A DNA stretch of 10,283 nucleotides, from the NCBI GenBank assembly GCA_964551475.1, contig CAZKCI010000025.1, positions 1 to 10,283 of the forward strand, read 5' to 3'. The notes under the pieces were generated by a model. The model searched no databases and had not been told where the DNA came from. It saw only the letters and a program-made list of their open reading frames with translations. Below, in pieces: positions 1 to 6,562 of this stretch. A program made the translations under genes and the position numbers. Positions within the stretch are counted from its first letter, which is position 1. Each line of letters begins with the position of its first letter. This DNA comes from CAZKCI01 sp964551475. Lineage in GTDB: Bacteria > Auribacterota > Erginobacteria > Erginobacterales > CAZKCI01.

Positions 1-740
1 ATGATGATGTGGTTGTTGGAGGCGTTGCAGGCGTCCCCCTGGATCAGCCCCGCGGTCTCGCAGGTCCCGATCGCTCCCAGGCTGTCGACATAGCCTCCCG
101 AACCGGTGGCGTCGACTTCGAAGGAATATGTCGTATATCGCGTCGGCAGCTTCCAGCAGATGCTGGCGAAGCCGGAGCAGTCATTGCCGAAGCCGGTGTT
201 GTCGACCAGAAGATAATCTCCGGTGGAGTAATAGGCCGCGCACCAGCCGGTCTGGGAAGAATACTCAACATGCCACCAGTAGGAGGAGCCGACCTGGATA
301 CCGTTATCGGGATGGGAGACAATCTCCGCCGTCCCCCCGCTCGGTAGGGTGGTGATGACTCCGTATTCCGTTCCCGGCCCGTAACGCATGTTCAGGGCCG
401 TTGTCGTCCGGACTGTGGAGCCGGCGGTGAAATCCACTCCTTGGGCGTAGGCGGTGAACTCTGACCAATACTCCTGGGTGTTGTTCTGAGTATAAGCCAT
501 CCCGGTATAGACCTCGTAATGGTTGAAGGTATACCAGGTGGAGCCGTAGCCGAAGTTGTAGATCCCGCGCTTCGGTGACCAGGTCAGATTCATCATCCTT
601 TCCGCCCGGGTGACGATCTCGCCCCGGCTGAGATCCCCCCAGGTCTCGGTGATCCAGGAACGGGCGCGAGAGGCGAGGAGGAAGAAGGCGATCAGCGCGG
701 CGGCCAAGGCGGCCGGGACGGCAAGGCGGGATATTTTCAT
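1..740 (-). CDS. Exported SH3b plus NlpC/P60-like cell-wall hydrolase (C-terminus cut off)
   Basis: The 246 visible residues start with an export signal (MKISRLAV, hydrophobic to about residue 25). A bacterial SH3 domain follows at about 105-172, with the typical LNMRYGPGTEYGVI turn. An NlpC/P60-like papain-fold domain begins near 178. The probable nucleophile is Cys188 in NDCSGF, and the probable catalytic His is H244 in NNHII, preceded by GDA as in this superfamily. Such enzymes cleave peptide bonds in the peptidoglycan stem or cross-bridge, with SH3b binding the wall. The reading frame is open to the left edge, so the third catalytic residue and the C-terminus are not visible. The ATG overlaps the upstream stop (ATGA), and AAAGGAG lies 4 bases before it, inside the upstream gene, so translation is probably coupled. 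A CHAP or other papain-like amidase remains possible. The reading frame and SH3b domain are secure; the exact peptidase family is less so. Confidence 0.85.
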   Translation of the reverse strand, partial: MKISRLAVPAALAAALIAFFLLASRARSWITETWGDLSRGEIVTRAERMMNLTWSPKRGIYNFGYGSTWYTFNHYEVYTGMAYTQNNTQEYWSEFTAYAQGVDFTAGSTVRTTTALNMRYGPGTEYGVITTLPSGGTAEIVSHPDNGIQVGSSYWWHVEYSSQTGWCAAYYSTGDYLLVDNTGFGNDCSGFASICWKLPTRYTTYSFEVDATGSGGYVDSLGAIGTCETAGLIQGDACNASNNHII

Positions 741-1966
741 CTCTCTCCTTTTCTCTCCCAGTTCCAGCGGTTCAGGGCTACCCCGTCGGGACCGGGAAGC
801 ATCTGAAAGACATCGCCCGCGCGGTTCACCTGGAGGAGGCGCGCGGTCCAGTTGCTGTAATTATTGGGTATCTTCTCGATCATCGCAATCGGATTCATTT
901 CCGGATCGAGCTTGATCACGCCCAGATCCACGCCGGGACCTTTTTCTCGGGACTGCTCGACCTGGAGATAGACATTGCCGGATCCGTCTTCTCCCAGGAA
1001 AGCGATCGAAGCCAGACGCGGCAAGGGAAGGCCGACGGTTCTCTTCTCCTCCCCTCCCCCGATCTCCAGTTCCGCCAGCGCATCGGAAACCTTCAGCGCC
1101 GTGTAGGACTTCCCCGATTCCGCCGTGAGACCTTTCGAGACGGCAATCTTTTCCCTCTTCTTTAACTCTCCCTTCTCCAGAGACTCGACATCGAACTCCT
1201 CCTGGTCGCGCCCGACCAGGACGACCCGGTCCTTGGCCAGGCGAAGATTCTGGGTTTGGGAGAGGATCTCCGGCGGGAGAGAGAAGGAACCCAGAGACTT
1301 TCCGGCGGGATCGTAAGCCGACACCCGTCCCTCCCGGGAGTCGAGGAGATGAATGTTCCCTTCACCGTCGAGAGCGAGATCGGTGACCGCTCCCGTCGCG
1401 GCGATCTCCCGGATCATTTTCCCTTCGGGAGAAAAGGCTTTGATCCTCCCGTTGACCGTGTCACAGACGTAGATGTTTCCCTGGCCGTCGACGGCGAAGG
1501 AAGCGGGACCCTGCCTTTCCACGCCTTGCACGTTCACCGCGCCGAGCTGATCCGGCCGGTTCCCGTAGGAAACGGTGATCCCGGAGGAAGGGGCCGGCAG
1601 GCGGGCGAGCGGGCGGACGCGGAAGACGGCCACGCGGGAGAGGACCGGCGCCTCCCCCGCCTTCTTCCGGTATTCCAGCGAGTAGCTGGGGAGGATCTTC
1701 TTCAGGCAGTCCTCGACCGGGATGCCCTCCATCTCGGCGGAGAGAGGAAGAGCGGGACGCTCATAGAATGCCAACGTGAAACCCGCCTTCTTCGAAAGAT
1801 CCTCCAGGACCTCCGCCAGATCCGCCCCGCGGGCGCGCAGCGATACCCGTCCGTCACGTACGGAAATGATAAAGGAACGGTTCGGAGTCTCCTGGGCCGC
1901 GGCGGAACACAGCCAGCAAAAGGAAGCAACGCAGAGAGAGGCGAAAAGAGGGCGGGGTCCGTTCAT
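737..1966 (-). CDS. Exported STN-like domain plus NHL-repeat beta-propeller protein
   Basis: The protein has 409 residues. Residues 1-25 form a signal peptide ending around SAAAQ. Residues about 38-118 resemble the short secretin/TonB N-terminal (STN) fold: a beta-rich start (FIISVRDGRVSLRARGADL), then LAEVLEDLSKKAGFTLAFYE, then IPVEDCLKKILPSYSLEY. From about 150 onward come NHL-type propeller blades, such as ASFAVDGQGNIYVCDTVNGR and TDLALDGEGNIHLLDSREGR, and later GEDGSGNVYLQVEQ. STN domains usually sit at the periplasmic end of secretins or TonB receptors; here the partner is a propeller and no barrel is seen. The role is unknown; a periplasmic binding or scaffold protein is a reasonable guess. 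The open frame continues about 120 codons upstream antisense-like through the NUDIX gene, but that part is arginine/glycine-rich shadow sequence. The chosen ATG overlaps the NUDIX stop by ATGA and begins the signal peptide. Confidence 0.82.
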   Translation of the reverse strand: MNGPRPLFASLCVASFCWLCSAAAQETPNRSFIISVRDGRVSLRARGADLAEVLEDLSKKAGFTLAFYERPALPLSAEMEGIPVEDCLKKILPSYSLEYRKKAGEAPVLSRVAVFRVRPLARLPAPSSGITVSYGNRPDQLGAVNVQGVERQGPASFAVDGQGNIYVCDTVNGRIKAFSPEGKMIREIAATGAVTDLALDGEGNIHLLDSREGRVSAYDPAGKSLGSFSLPPEILSQTQNLRLAKDRVVLVGRDQEEFDVESLEKGELKKREKIAVSKGLTAESGKSYTALKVSDALAELEIGGGEEKRTVGLPLPRLASIAFLGEDGSGNVYLQVEQSREKGPGVDLGVIKLDPEMNPIAMIEKIPNNYSNWTARLLQVNRAGDVFQMLPGPDGVALNRWNWERKGER

Positions 1967-2610
1967 CGACGCGGGGAGGCCGGACGGCCGAGGTATTCGA
2001 GAAGCGGGGGCAGCGAGATCTTCGACCATTCCTCCACGATCACGCCCGGCTGGGAAACGAGCGCCGCGAGCTCCTCCGCCGCGCGCATTCCCCCTTCCTT
2101 CAGCTCGGGACAGGCGGGATGGACGATGGTCTCCACCGTGGGTATCACGTAGAGGACGCCGAAGTGGACCTTCCCCACCGGGTCCGAGTCGTCGTTGATG
2201 TAGCCCAGCACCTCCGGCTCCCCGGAGGATTTCAGGCCGATCTCCTCCCCCACTTCCCGGATCATGGAAGCGCGGATCGGGTTGCCGTCCCCCTGGTCGC
2301 ACTTCTCGATGTGGCCGCCCACGCCCCAGGACCATTTGCCCATCAGCCTCGTCTCGTGGTACTCGCCCTCCTTCGACGAGCGCTGGTAGGCGAAGACCGT
2401 CCGCGCGGAGCGGTTCACGATCAGGGCATAGCCGATCGGCTGTTTCCAGGAAGGGTCGATTTCCATCTCCCCCCGCCTCAGATAGCTGAAGCTTAGGAGG
2501 AGACGGGACTCGTAGTCGACTTCCCGGGCGGGGCGAAAGCCCTGGAAATAGTCGGACGCAAAAAGCTCCTTGCGCGTCGTCACCATGATCATTTGATCTT
2601 TCTTCATCAT
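1963..2610 (-). CDS. NUDIX-superfamily hydrolase (COG4112-like predicted phosphoesterase)
   Basis: The protein has 215 residues and no export signal, so it is probably cytoplasmic. The NUDIX signature is at residues 98-126: GGHI, then a short insert (EKCDQGDGNP), then REVGEEIGL, which carries the metal-binding REUxEExGU residues. The glutamate normally eight residues before the Arg is Asn here, and the first loop is longer than in MutT. I recall both features from the COG4112 group of NUDIX proteins, whose substrate is not established. The C-terminus has HFGVLYVIP and EEWSKISLPPLLEYL, also like that group. The ATG at 2610 is preceded by GAGGA about 5 bases upstream; a second ATG follows directly. 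The longer frame to 2721 would run through a repetitive spacer and is rejected. It is first in an ATGA-coupled unit with the STN-NHL and NlpC/P60-like genes, whose products are exported, so a shared pathway is not obvious. Confidence 0.85.
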   Translation of the reverse strand: MMKKDQMIMVTTRKELFASDYFQGFRPAREVDYESRLLLSFSYLRRGEMEIDPSWKQPIGYALIVNRSARTVFAYQRSSKEGEYHETRLMGKWSWGVGGHIEKCDQGDGNPIRASMIREVGEEIGLKSSGEPEVLGYINDDSDPVGKVHFGVLYVIPTVETIVHPACPELKEGGMRAAEELAALVSQPGVIVEEWSKISLPPLLEYLGRPASPRR

Positions 2611-2651
2611 CGCATCCTCATCAGAACGGAATTGCGTCTGCAGACCAAGGG

Positions 2652-2729
2652 GACGGAGTGATGGAGTAGTGGAGTAATGGGAAAACCATCGGACAGCAAG
2701 CCCATTACTCCAGTACTCCAATACTCCAG
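2652..2729. repeat. Inverted pair of tandem 8-bp NTGGAGTA repeats
   Basis: On the plus strand 2654-2681 reads as 8-bp units (CGGAGTG, ATGGAGTA, GTGGAGTA, ATGGG). On the minus strand 2729-2701 reads CTGGAGTA, TTGGAGTA, CTGGAGTA, ATGGG. The arms 2662-2681 and 2701-2720 pair over 20 bp with one mismatch, around a 19-base loop. The element fills most of the spacer between the HEAT gene stop and the NUDIX start. A transcript reading through would form a long hairpin, but there is no T-run after it, so it is not a standard intrinsic terminator. Confidence 0.8.
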
Positions 2730-2731
2730 AT

Positions 2732-4111
2732 TTATTTGATCTTCTCCCCCGCCCTCTCCGCCTCCTGCTTTACCCAGAAATTCTGGTCCTTCAGGGCGTT
2801 CGCGATAGCCGGCGATTCCGATTTCGCCCCCAGCTCCCCCAGGGCGAAAATCGCCGCGGCGCGAACCGCGGGAGAGGCGTCGGAGAGAAGGCGCTTCAGG
2901 CTTTCGACCGAATCCGCGGCCTTCAGCGCCGCCAGCGTCTCCGCCGCCATCGCCCGGACATTGAGATCGCGATCGGAGAGAAAACCCCGGACGGCCTCGG
3001 ACGCCTCTTTCCCTCCGATCCTTCCCAGCGAGCGGACCACGTTCTTTCTCAGCGAGGACGAGGGCGGGGTCTTCCCGGATGTGCGGGCCGCCGCCGCCAG
3101 CGCGGGAACATTCCCCGGACCGCCGATCTTCCCCAGGGCGGAGACGGCGAACAGCTTGACGTCCGGGTGGGGATCCTGGAGCTTCGCTTCCACCGCCGCG
3201 ATCACGGAGGGATCGAGGGCGATGACCTTCGGCTTACTCCTCCATTCCGCCGGGACGCCGGTGAGGATCCTCCGATCGCCGATCTTCCCTACCGCCTCGA
3301 CCGCGAGCCAGCGGGTCTGAGGATCGGACTGGTCGTTGCAGGCGGCCAGGAGCAGGGGGACGACGGACTCCGCGCGAAGATTGCCGGCCAGCGTGGCGGC
3401 ATTGCGGCGGGCGCCCACCGCTGTCGAGCTGTCCTTCAGCGCCGCGGTGATGGCAACGATCTCCGCCCCTTTTTCCAGCTCCCTCAGCACCGTCATCGCA
3501 TGCCAGCGAACGTACTGGTCGTAGTCGTTCAGCATCGCTCTGGCGACCGCCGGGATCGCCGACTTGGCCATGAGCTCGTCCAGGGCGTCCAGGACCGCAT
3601 CCCGCACTCGGGCGTCGGCATGGCTCAGGCCGCCGATCAGAGGCTCGATCGCCGAGCGGTCGGCGAGGTTCCTGAGCGCATAGGCCGCCGAGCGCGCTAC
3701 CCAGTACTGGGAATCGTTGAGAAGCCGACCGATCGGCTTCACCGCTTCCTTGATCTTGAGGTCGCTCAGGATGAGAGCCGCCTCTTTGCGGATACCGGGG
3801 TCCTGGTTTTCCAGGGCTCTCAGAACGGCGGGGACGGCGGAGGCGCCCAGCGCACGGAGCTCGTCGCCGGCGGCCCTGATCGCCTCGAAGTCAAAACCGC
3901 TGAGTTTGGAGATAAGCTCATCCACGCGGGAAGGCGGTGGCGTGACCGGCGCCAGCGCCGGCTCGAGGCCGGCGGTCGGCGCCGTCATCGCTGTCGCGGG
4001 TCCGGCGGCGGACGCTTTTTCCTCTCCCACGGCGGGAGAGGAAAGCTGCTGGGCAGGGGCGGCGGAGGCCGGGAGGGCCAGCGCGCAGACGAGCAAGAGG
4101 GCATTTTTCAT
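2732..4111 (-). CDS. Exported HEAT-repeat protein
   Basis: The protein has 459 residues. Residues 1-21 are a signal peptide (MKNALLLVCALALPASAAPA). Residues 22-61 are a low-complexity Ala/Pro/Thr linker. From about 62 to the end the protein is an array of roughly 30-residue HEAT repeats with the usual helix-turn-helix pattern, such as AVPAVLRALENQDPGIRKEA, DSQYWVARSAAYALRNLADR, DRDLNVRAMAAETLAALKAA and DASPAVRAAAIFALGELGAK. An insert near residues 280-300 (around TGVPAEWRSKPK) interrupts the regular spacing. HEAT solenoids act as protein-interaction scaffolds; no enzymatic residues can be assigned. The stop TAA lies beside the 8-bp repeat spacer and the start lies next to the 10-bp repeat spacer. 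AGGA sits about 9 bases before the ATG. The partner is unknown; neighbouring envelope genes make a periplasmic role plausible. The HEAT call is secure; PBS-lyase-type HEAT (HEAT_2) is the closest form by eye. Confidence 0.88.
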   Translation of the reverse strand: MKNALLLVCALALPASAAPAQQLSSPAVGEEKASAAGPATAMTAPTAGLEPALAPVTPPPSRVDELISKLSGFDFEAIRAAGDELRALGASAVPAVLRALENQDPGIRKEAALILSDLKIKEAVKPIGRLLNDSQYWVARSAAYALRNLADRSAIEPLIGGLSHADARVRDAVLDALDELMAKSAIPAVARAMLNDYDQYVRWHAMTVLRELEKGAEIVAITAALKDSSTAVGARRNAATLAGNLRAESVVPLLLAACNDQSDPQTRWLAVEAVGKIGDRRILTGVPAEWRSKPKVIALDPSVIAAVEAKLQDPHPDVKLFAVSALGKIGGPGNVPALAAAARTSGKTPPSSSLRKNVVRSLGRIGGKEASEAVRGFLSDRDLNVRAMAAETLAALKAADSVESLKRLLSDASPAVRAAAIFALGELGAKSESPAIANALKDQNFWVKQEAERAGEKIK

Positions 4112-4130
4112 GAGCGGTTGTCCTGTTGTT

Positions 4131-4168
4131 TATAGGTCCTCTAGGTCTTATCGGTCCTAGGGAACCTA
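4131..4168. repeat. Phased 10-bp repeats (GGACCTATA-like) in a spacer
   Basis: The plus strand reads TATAGGTCCT, CTAGGTCTTA, TCGGTCCTAG, GGAACCTATT: four diverged 10-bp units, or on the minus strand GGACC/AAGACC separated by TA-rich steps. They fill the spacer between the metallo-hydrolase stop and the HEAT-gene start and slightly overlap the stop codon. The unit is partly self-complementary (AGGTCCT / AGGACCT). I see no terminator T-run. Confidence 0.6.
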
Positions 4169-4780
4169 TTTTTTCTCCGGCAGTTCCACCGGCACACGGC
4201 AGAGCTTTTGAAACTTCTCCGCGTCTTCGCGAGAACCCACCACCGACCCGTAGTGGATGGGTATGGCCAGCTTGGGCTTCAGGTGATTCGCCGCCGCGGC
4301 GGCCTCTTCGGCGTTCATGGTGTACGTCCCGCCCACCGGCAGGATCGCGACGTCGACCTTGAGATCGTCCATCTCCGGCACATAGTCGGTGTCGCCCGCC
4401 TGGTATATCCTCTGCCCGCCCATCTCCACAATATAGCCCACCCAGCCCTGGGCGCGGGGATGAAAAGGCTTGTTCGTGTTATAGGCGGGGACCGCGGTCA
4501 CGATCAACTTTCCCACCGTCTCCGTCCGGCCGGGCGAGATCTTCCGGAAGCCCGCGGGGAGCTGGCCCGCGCAATCGGGCGGAGCGATAACCACCGTCTC
4601 TTTCTTCAGCAACGCCTCCACGTCCTTCCCGGAGCAATGGTCGTGGTGGGCATGGGTGATCAGTATCAGATCGGCCGGAGGCTGTCCCGGGGGGAGCTTC
4701 CAGGGATCGAGGTAGACGGTCTTCTCCCCTTCGATCCGGATCGAGGCGTGGCCCAGCCAGACGATCTTGTTCGCGGTCAT
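4166..4780 (-). CDS. UlaG-like metallo-beta-lactamase-fold metal-dependent hydrolase
   Basis: The protein has 204 residues from this start. The first strand is IVWLGHASIRIEG, as in UlaG/UPF0173-type hydrolases. The metal motif HxHxDH is complete in THAHHDHCSG (H43, H45, D47, H48). Other ligands are D130 in YQAGDTD and H176 in IPIHYGS. VPAYNTNKPFHPRAQGWVGY matches a well-populated bacterial subgroup of unknown substrate; UlaG itself is an ascorbate-6-phosphate lactonase. The start is a choice. The ATG at 4780 has a strong GGGAGGGG Shine-Dalgarno and begins exactly at the domain. The frame is open to a TTG at 4906 and has another ATG at 4891. This extension encodes a hydrophobic stretch (AILLFYGLLIIC) that could be a signal or anchor, but it lacks a good Shine-Dalgarno. 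The fold is secure; substrate and location are open. Confidence 0.87.
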   Translation of the reverse strand: MTANKIVWLGHASIRIEGEKTVYLDPWKLPPGQPPADLILITHAHHDHCSGKDVEALLKKETVVIAPPDCAGQLPAGFRKISPGRTETVGKLIVTAVPAYNTNKPFHPRAQGWVGYIVEMGGQRIYQAGDTDYVPEMDDLKVDVAILPVGGTYTMNAEEAAAAANHLKPKLAIPIHYGSVVGSREDAEKFQKLCRVPVELPEKK

Positions 4781-4784
4781 TGTT

Positions 4785-4792
4785 CCCCTCCC
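4785..4792 (-). promoter_or_regulatory. Strong Shine-Dalgarno deciding the metallo-hydrolase start
   Basis: The minus strand reads GGGAGGGG followed by AACA and then ATG (4780-4778), with GGAGG about 6 bases from the start codon. It lies inside the possible longer frame, and is the main argument for starting the protein at the catalytic domain rather than at the hydrophobic extension. Confidence 0.6.
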
Positions 4793-4907
4793 GGTGTTGC
4801 CATCAACTGCGACGTCGGGCGCCTGACCGTCCGCCAACCGGCAGATGATCAGAAGGCCGTAAAATAGCAAAATCGCAGAGGCCGCATGCATCACCTTGAC
4901 AGCCAAT

Positions 4908-4935
4908 ATGTTATACCCCAGTAAAAGTGTAACAA
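4908..4935 (-). promoter_or_regulatory. Possible sigma-70-type promoter of the metallo-hydrolase gene
   Basis: The minus strand has TTGTTA (4935-4930), 16 bases, then TAACAT (4913-4908), each matching four of six consensus positions. Initiation would fall near 4901, downstream of the TTG at 4906. This would favour translation from 4891 or 4780. The promoter overlaps the degenerate palindrome at 4932-4970. This is a weak by-eye match. Confidence 0.3.
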
Positions 4936-4970
4936 CTTTTTCCGATCGGAATGAAAGTGTCTAACTCTGC
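4932..4970. repeat. Degenerate relative of the TCCGATCGGA palindromes
   Basis: The 10-bp core TCCGATCGGA at 4941-4950 is flanked by ACAACTTTT on the left and by GAAAGTGTCTAACTCTG (after AT) on the right. The second palindrome at 8646-8684, read on the minus strand, has ACAACTCGTG, the same core, then CAGAGAGTGTCCAACTATG. The similarity extends about 20 bases beyond the core, so these look like members of one repeat family. It lies between queD and the metallo-hydrolase gene. Confidence 0.5.
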
Positions 4971-5007
4971 CTCCCTATCGTGCTCGCTCCTTGATCAATA
5001 CGACCAT

Positions 5008-5373
5008 CTAGGCTCGGAAACTGGCCCAACACTCGTCCGTCTCCCAGACCTTGACCTCCCGGAGGCGGTAGCGGCCCGGGGGAAGAGAGGCGGAGATCTT
5101 CTCGTACAGGCGGCGCGCGATCGCCTCGGTGGTCGGCGGTTCGCCGCGAAAATCCTCCGTCTCGTTGAGAAGGCGGTGGTCCCACTCCTTCACCGCCGCG
5201 GCCAGTTTCTCCCGGAGAAGCGTGAAATCGACCACCATCCCCTCTTCCAGTGACTCCGCTTCGACCGATGCCTCCGCCCGATAGTTGTGACCGTGGACCC
5301 GGTCGCACTCCTCCTTCATCCCCCGGTGTCGGTGGGCGGCGCTGAAGACGATCCGGACCGCGGCGGCGAACAT
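5008..5373 (-). CDS. queD: 6-carboxy-5,6,7,8-tetrahydropterin synthase (6-pyruvoyl tetrahydropterin synthase family)
   Basis: The protein has 121 residues, a full-length family size. The zinc histidines are H14 in FSAAH and H27 and H29 in VHGHNY. The probable catalytic Cys is C23 in EECDRVHGH. D65-H66 in WDHRLLN and E111 in VWETDE complete the active site, and PTTEAIA (80-86) is the usual conserved helix start. QueD converts 7,8-dihydroneopterin triphosphate to 6-carboxytetrahydropterin in the queuosine/7-deazaguanine route. The CxxxHGHN form fits bacterial QueD better than the eukaryotic-type enzyme. The ATG is 4 bases after the amidase stop, so the two are probably co-transcribed. No queC, queE or queF is in the window, and the amidase neighbour has no obvious pathway link. 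Family call is secure; queuosine function is inferred from family. Confidence 0.92.
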   Translation of the reverse strand: MFAAAVRIVFSAAHRHRGMKEECDRVHGHNYRAEASVEAESLEEGMVVDFTLLREKLAAAVKEWDHRLLNETEDFRGEPPTTEAIARRLYEKISASLPPGRYRLREVKVWETDECWASFRA

Positions 5374-5377
5374 GGCG

Positions 5378-6430
5378 TCAACGCTCCTTGCTGGCGACCA
5401 GGCCGTTCAGGGGCGTCCGCCCGCGGAACGAATCGGCGATCCCCAGGGCAATCGCCTCGGCCACCCGGTCGCGGTAGGCCGCCTCCCCCAGGAGGCCGTT
5501 TTCCAGTTCGTTGGAGAGGAAGCCGGTCTCCACCAGGATCGACGGCATCCGCGTGTACCTCAGGACGTAGAACTCGGCGGACTTCACCCCCCGGTCGGGG
5601 CCTTCGGTGGCGTCGACCAGGCGGTTCTGTATCTTCTGGGCGAGGCGCACGCTGGTCAGGATCCGCTCCGGAATCCCTTCCTCGGCGCCGTTCCCGTCTT
5701 CATCATCTTTCTCTTTCCCCGCCTCCAGTTGGAGAACCGCGTTCTCGAGGACCGCCAGCGACTGGGAAAGAAAATCGAAGGCGGGGGCGTAGTAAAAGGT
5801 CTCCACTCCCTCGGCCAGCTGGTTGTAGGCGGCGTTGGCGTGGATGCTGACGAAGATCTCCGCCCGGCGGCGGTTGGCCATCCGGGCGCGGCGGCGCAGG
5901 GGGATGAATTCGTCTCCGTCCCGGGTCATCACCACCTCGAAGCCGCGTTTCTCTAGGATATTCCCGGCCCGGCGGGCGATGGCCAGGGCCACCTCCTTCT
6001 CCTCCGTTCCGTCCTCTCCGACCGCGCCCGGGTCGAAGCCCCCGTGGCCGGGATCGATGACGATCCGGAGCTTTCCCGGGTGAGAGATCACGGGATAGCC
6101 CTCCTGGGGAAACTGGAGGGGCAGGGTCTGGAGAGCGAGATAGATGGGGACCATGAGCTTCCCTTCCGACCAGGCCGCCGGGCCGTCCATCGTGATGGCG
6201 CGGCCGTTGATCACCGCCACCGGGCTGCCGGGGACCAGCTCGACCTGGAGACGCTCGGAGGAGAAGACATAGCGGACGCCGTCGGCGGAGAAGAGGCTCA
6301 TCCCGTAGGCGCGGAGGATGGCCGGAACGGGCACATAGAGGGTCCCGTTCATCCTCAGGGAGCGGGTGTCGATCGTCGCGGCCGGGCCGCGGATGACCGC
6401 CCCCCGGGCGGGGAGGGCAGCGAGCGCCAC
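5378..6430 (-). CDS. Zinc N-acetylmuramoyl-L-alanine amidase (Amidase_3) with copper-amine-oxidase-N-like stalk
   Basis: From the GTG at 6430 the protein has 350 residues. Residues about 15-108 resemble the copper amine oxidase N-terminal-like domain (MNGTLYVPVPAILRAYGMSL ... GRAITMDGPAAWSEGKLMVP), often found on exported wall enzymes. Amidase_3 follows at 121-338. Zinc ligands are H129 in DPGHGG, E144 in TEEKEVALAIA and H197 in VSIHANA; the catalytic Glu is E301 in VETGFLSN. It cleaves the amide bond between muramic acid and the stem peptide. Residues about 217-262, including an acidic run (KEKDDEDG), sit where E. coli AmiB/AmiC carry an autoinhibitory helix. The start is doubtful: in-frame codons upstream of the GTG encode RIRLLFVSAGLA, completing a normal signal peptide, but the only non-standard starts there are ATT (6463) and CTG. 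An ATG at 6470 is one base out of frame. queD follows after 4 bases. Confidence 0.9.
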   Translation of the reverse strand: MALAALPARGAVIRGPAATIDTRSLRMNGTLYVPVPAILRAYGMSLFSADGVRYVFSSERLQVELVPGSPVAVINGRAITMDGPAAWSEGKLMVPIYLALQTLPLQFPQEGYPVISHPGKLRIVIDPGHGGFDPGAVGEDGTEEKEVALAIARRAGNILEKRGFEVVMTRDGDEFIPLRRRARMANRRRAEIFVSIHANAAYNQLAEGVETFYYAPAFDFLSQSLAVLENAVLQLEAGKEKDDEDGNGAEEGIPERILTSVRLAQKIQNRLVDATEGPDRGVKSAEFYVLRYTRMPSILVETGFLSNELENGLLGEAAYRDRVAEAIALGIADSFRGRTPLNGLVASKER

Positions 6431-6514
6431 TGCCAGTCCCGCCGAGACGAACAGGAGACGAATTCGGCATCCCCCGGGCTGTCCTCGTTTTGTTTTGATA
6501 TTGTCTCCGACTAT

Positions 6515-6562
6515 TTATTTTTCCGTGGTAAGATTCGCCCGAATCCTACCACGGAAAAATAA
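6515..6562. repeat. 22-bp inverted repeat between divergent amidase and STAS genes
   Basis: The left arm 6515-6536 and right arm 6541-6562 pair with a single mismatch (A6531 against C6546) around the loop GCCC. The stem includes TTTTTCCGTGGTA and its complement. The right arm ends on the first base of the STAS start codon. It lacks a T-run on its outer side in either direction, so it is not a standard terminator. An operator for both divergent genes or an mRNA hairpin at the STAS ribosome-binding region would fit. Confidence 0.75.

Noticed and set aside
1967..2335. Upstream extension of the STN-NHL frame
   Set aside because: It overlaps the NUDIX gene in another frame, has shadow composition, and the signal peptide begins at the ATG at 1966.
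3167..4135. 322-codon plus-strand open frame opposite the HEAT gene
   Set aside because: It is Arg/Gly/His-rich with no recognisable fold; the minus-strand HEAT repeats explain the region.
5703..6470. 255-codon minus-strand frame starting at ATG 6470
   Set aside because: After the start it is Arg/Gly/Pro-rich shadow sequence in a different frame from the amidase. The ATG is of interest only as a possible frameshifted amidase start.
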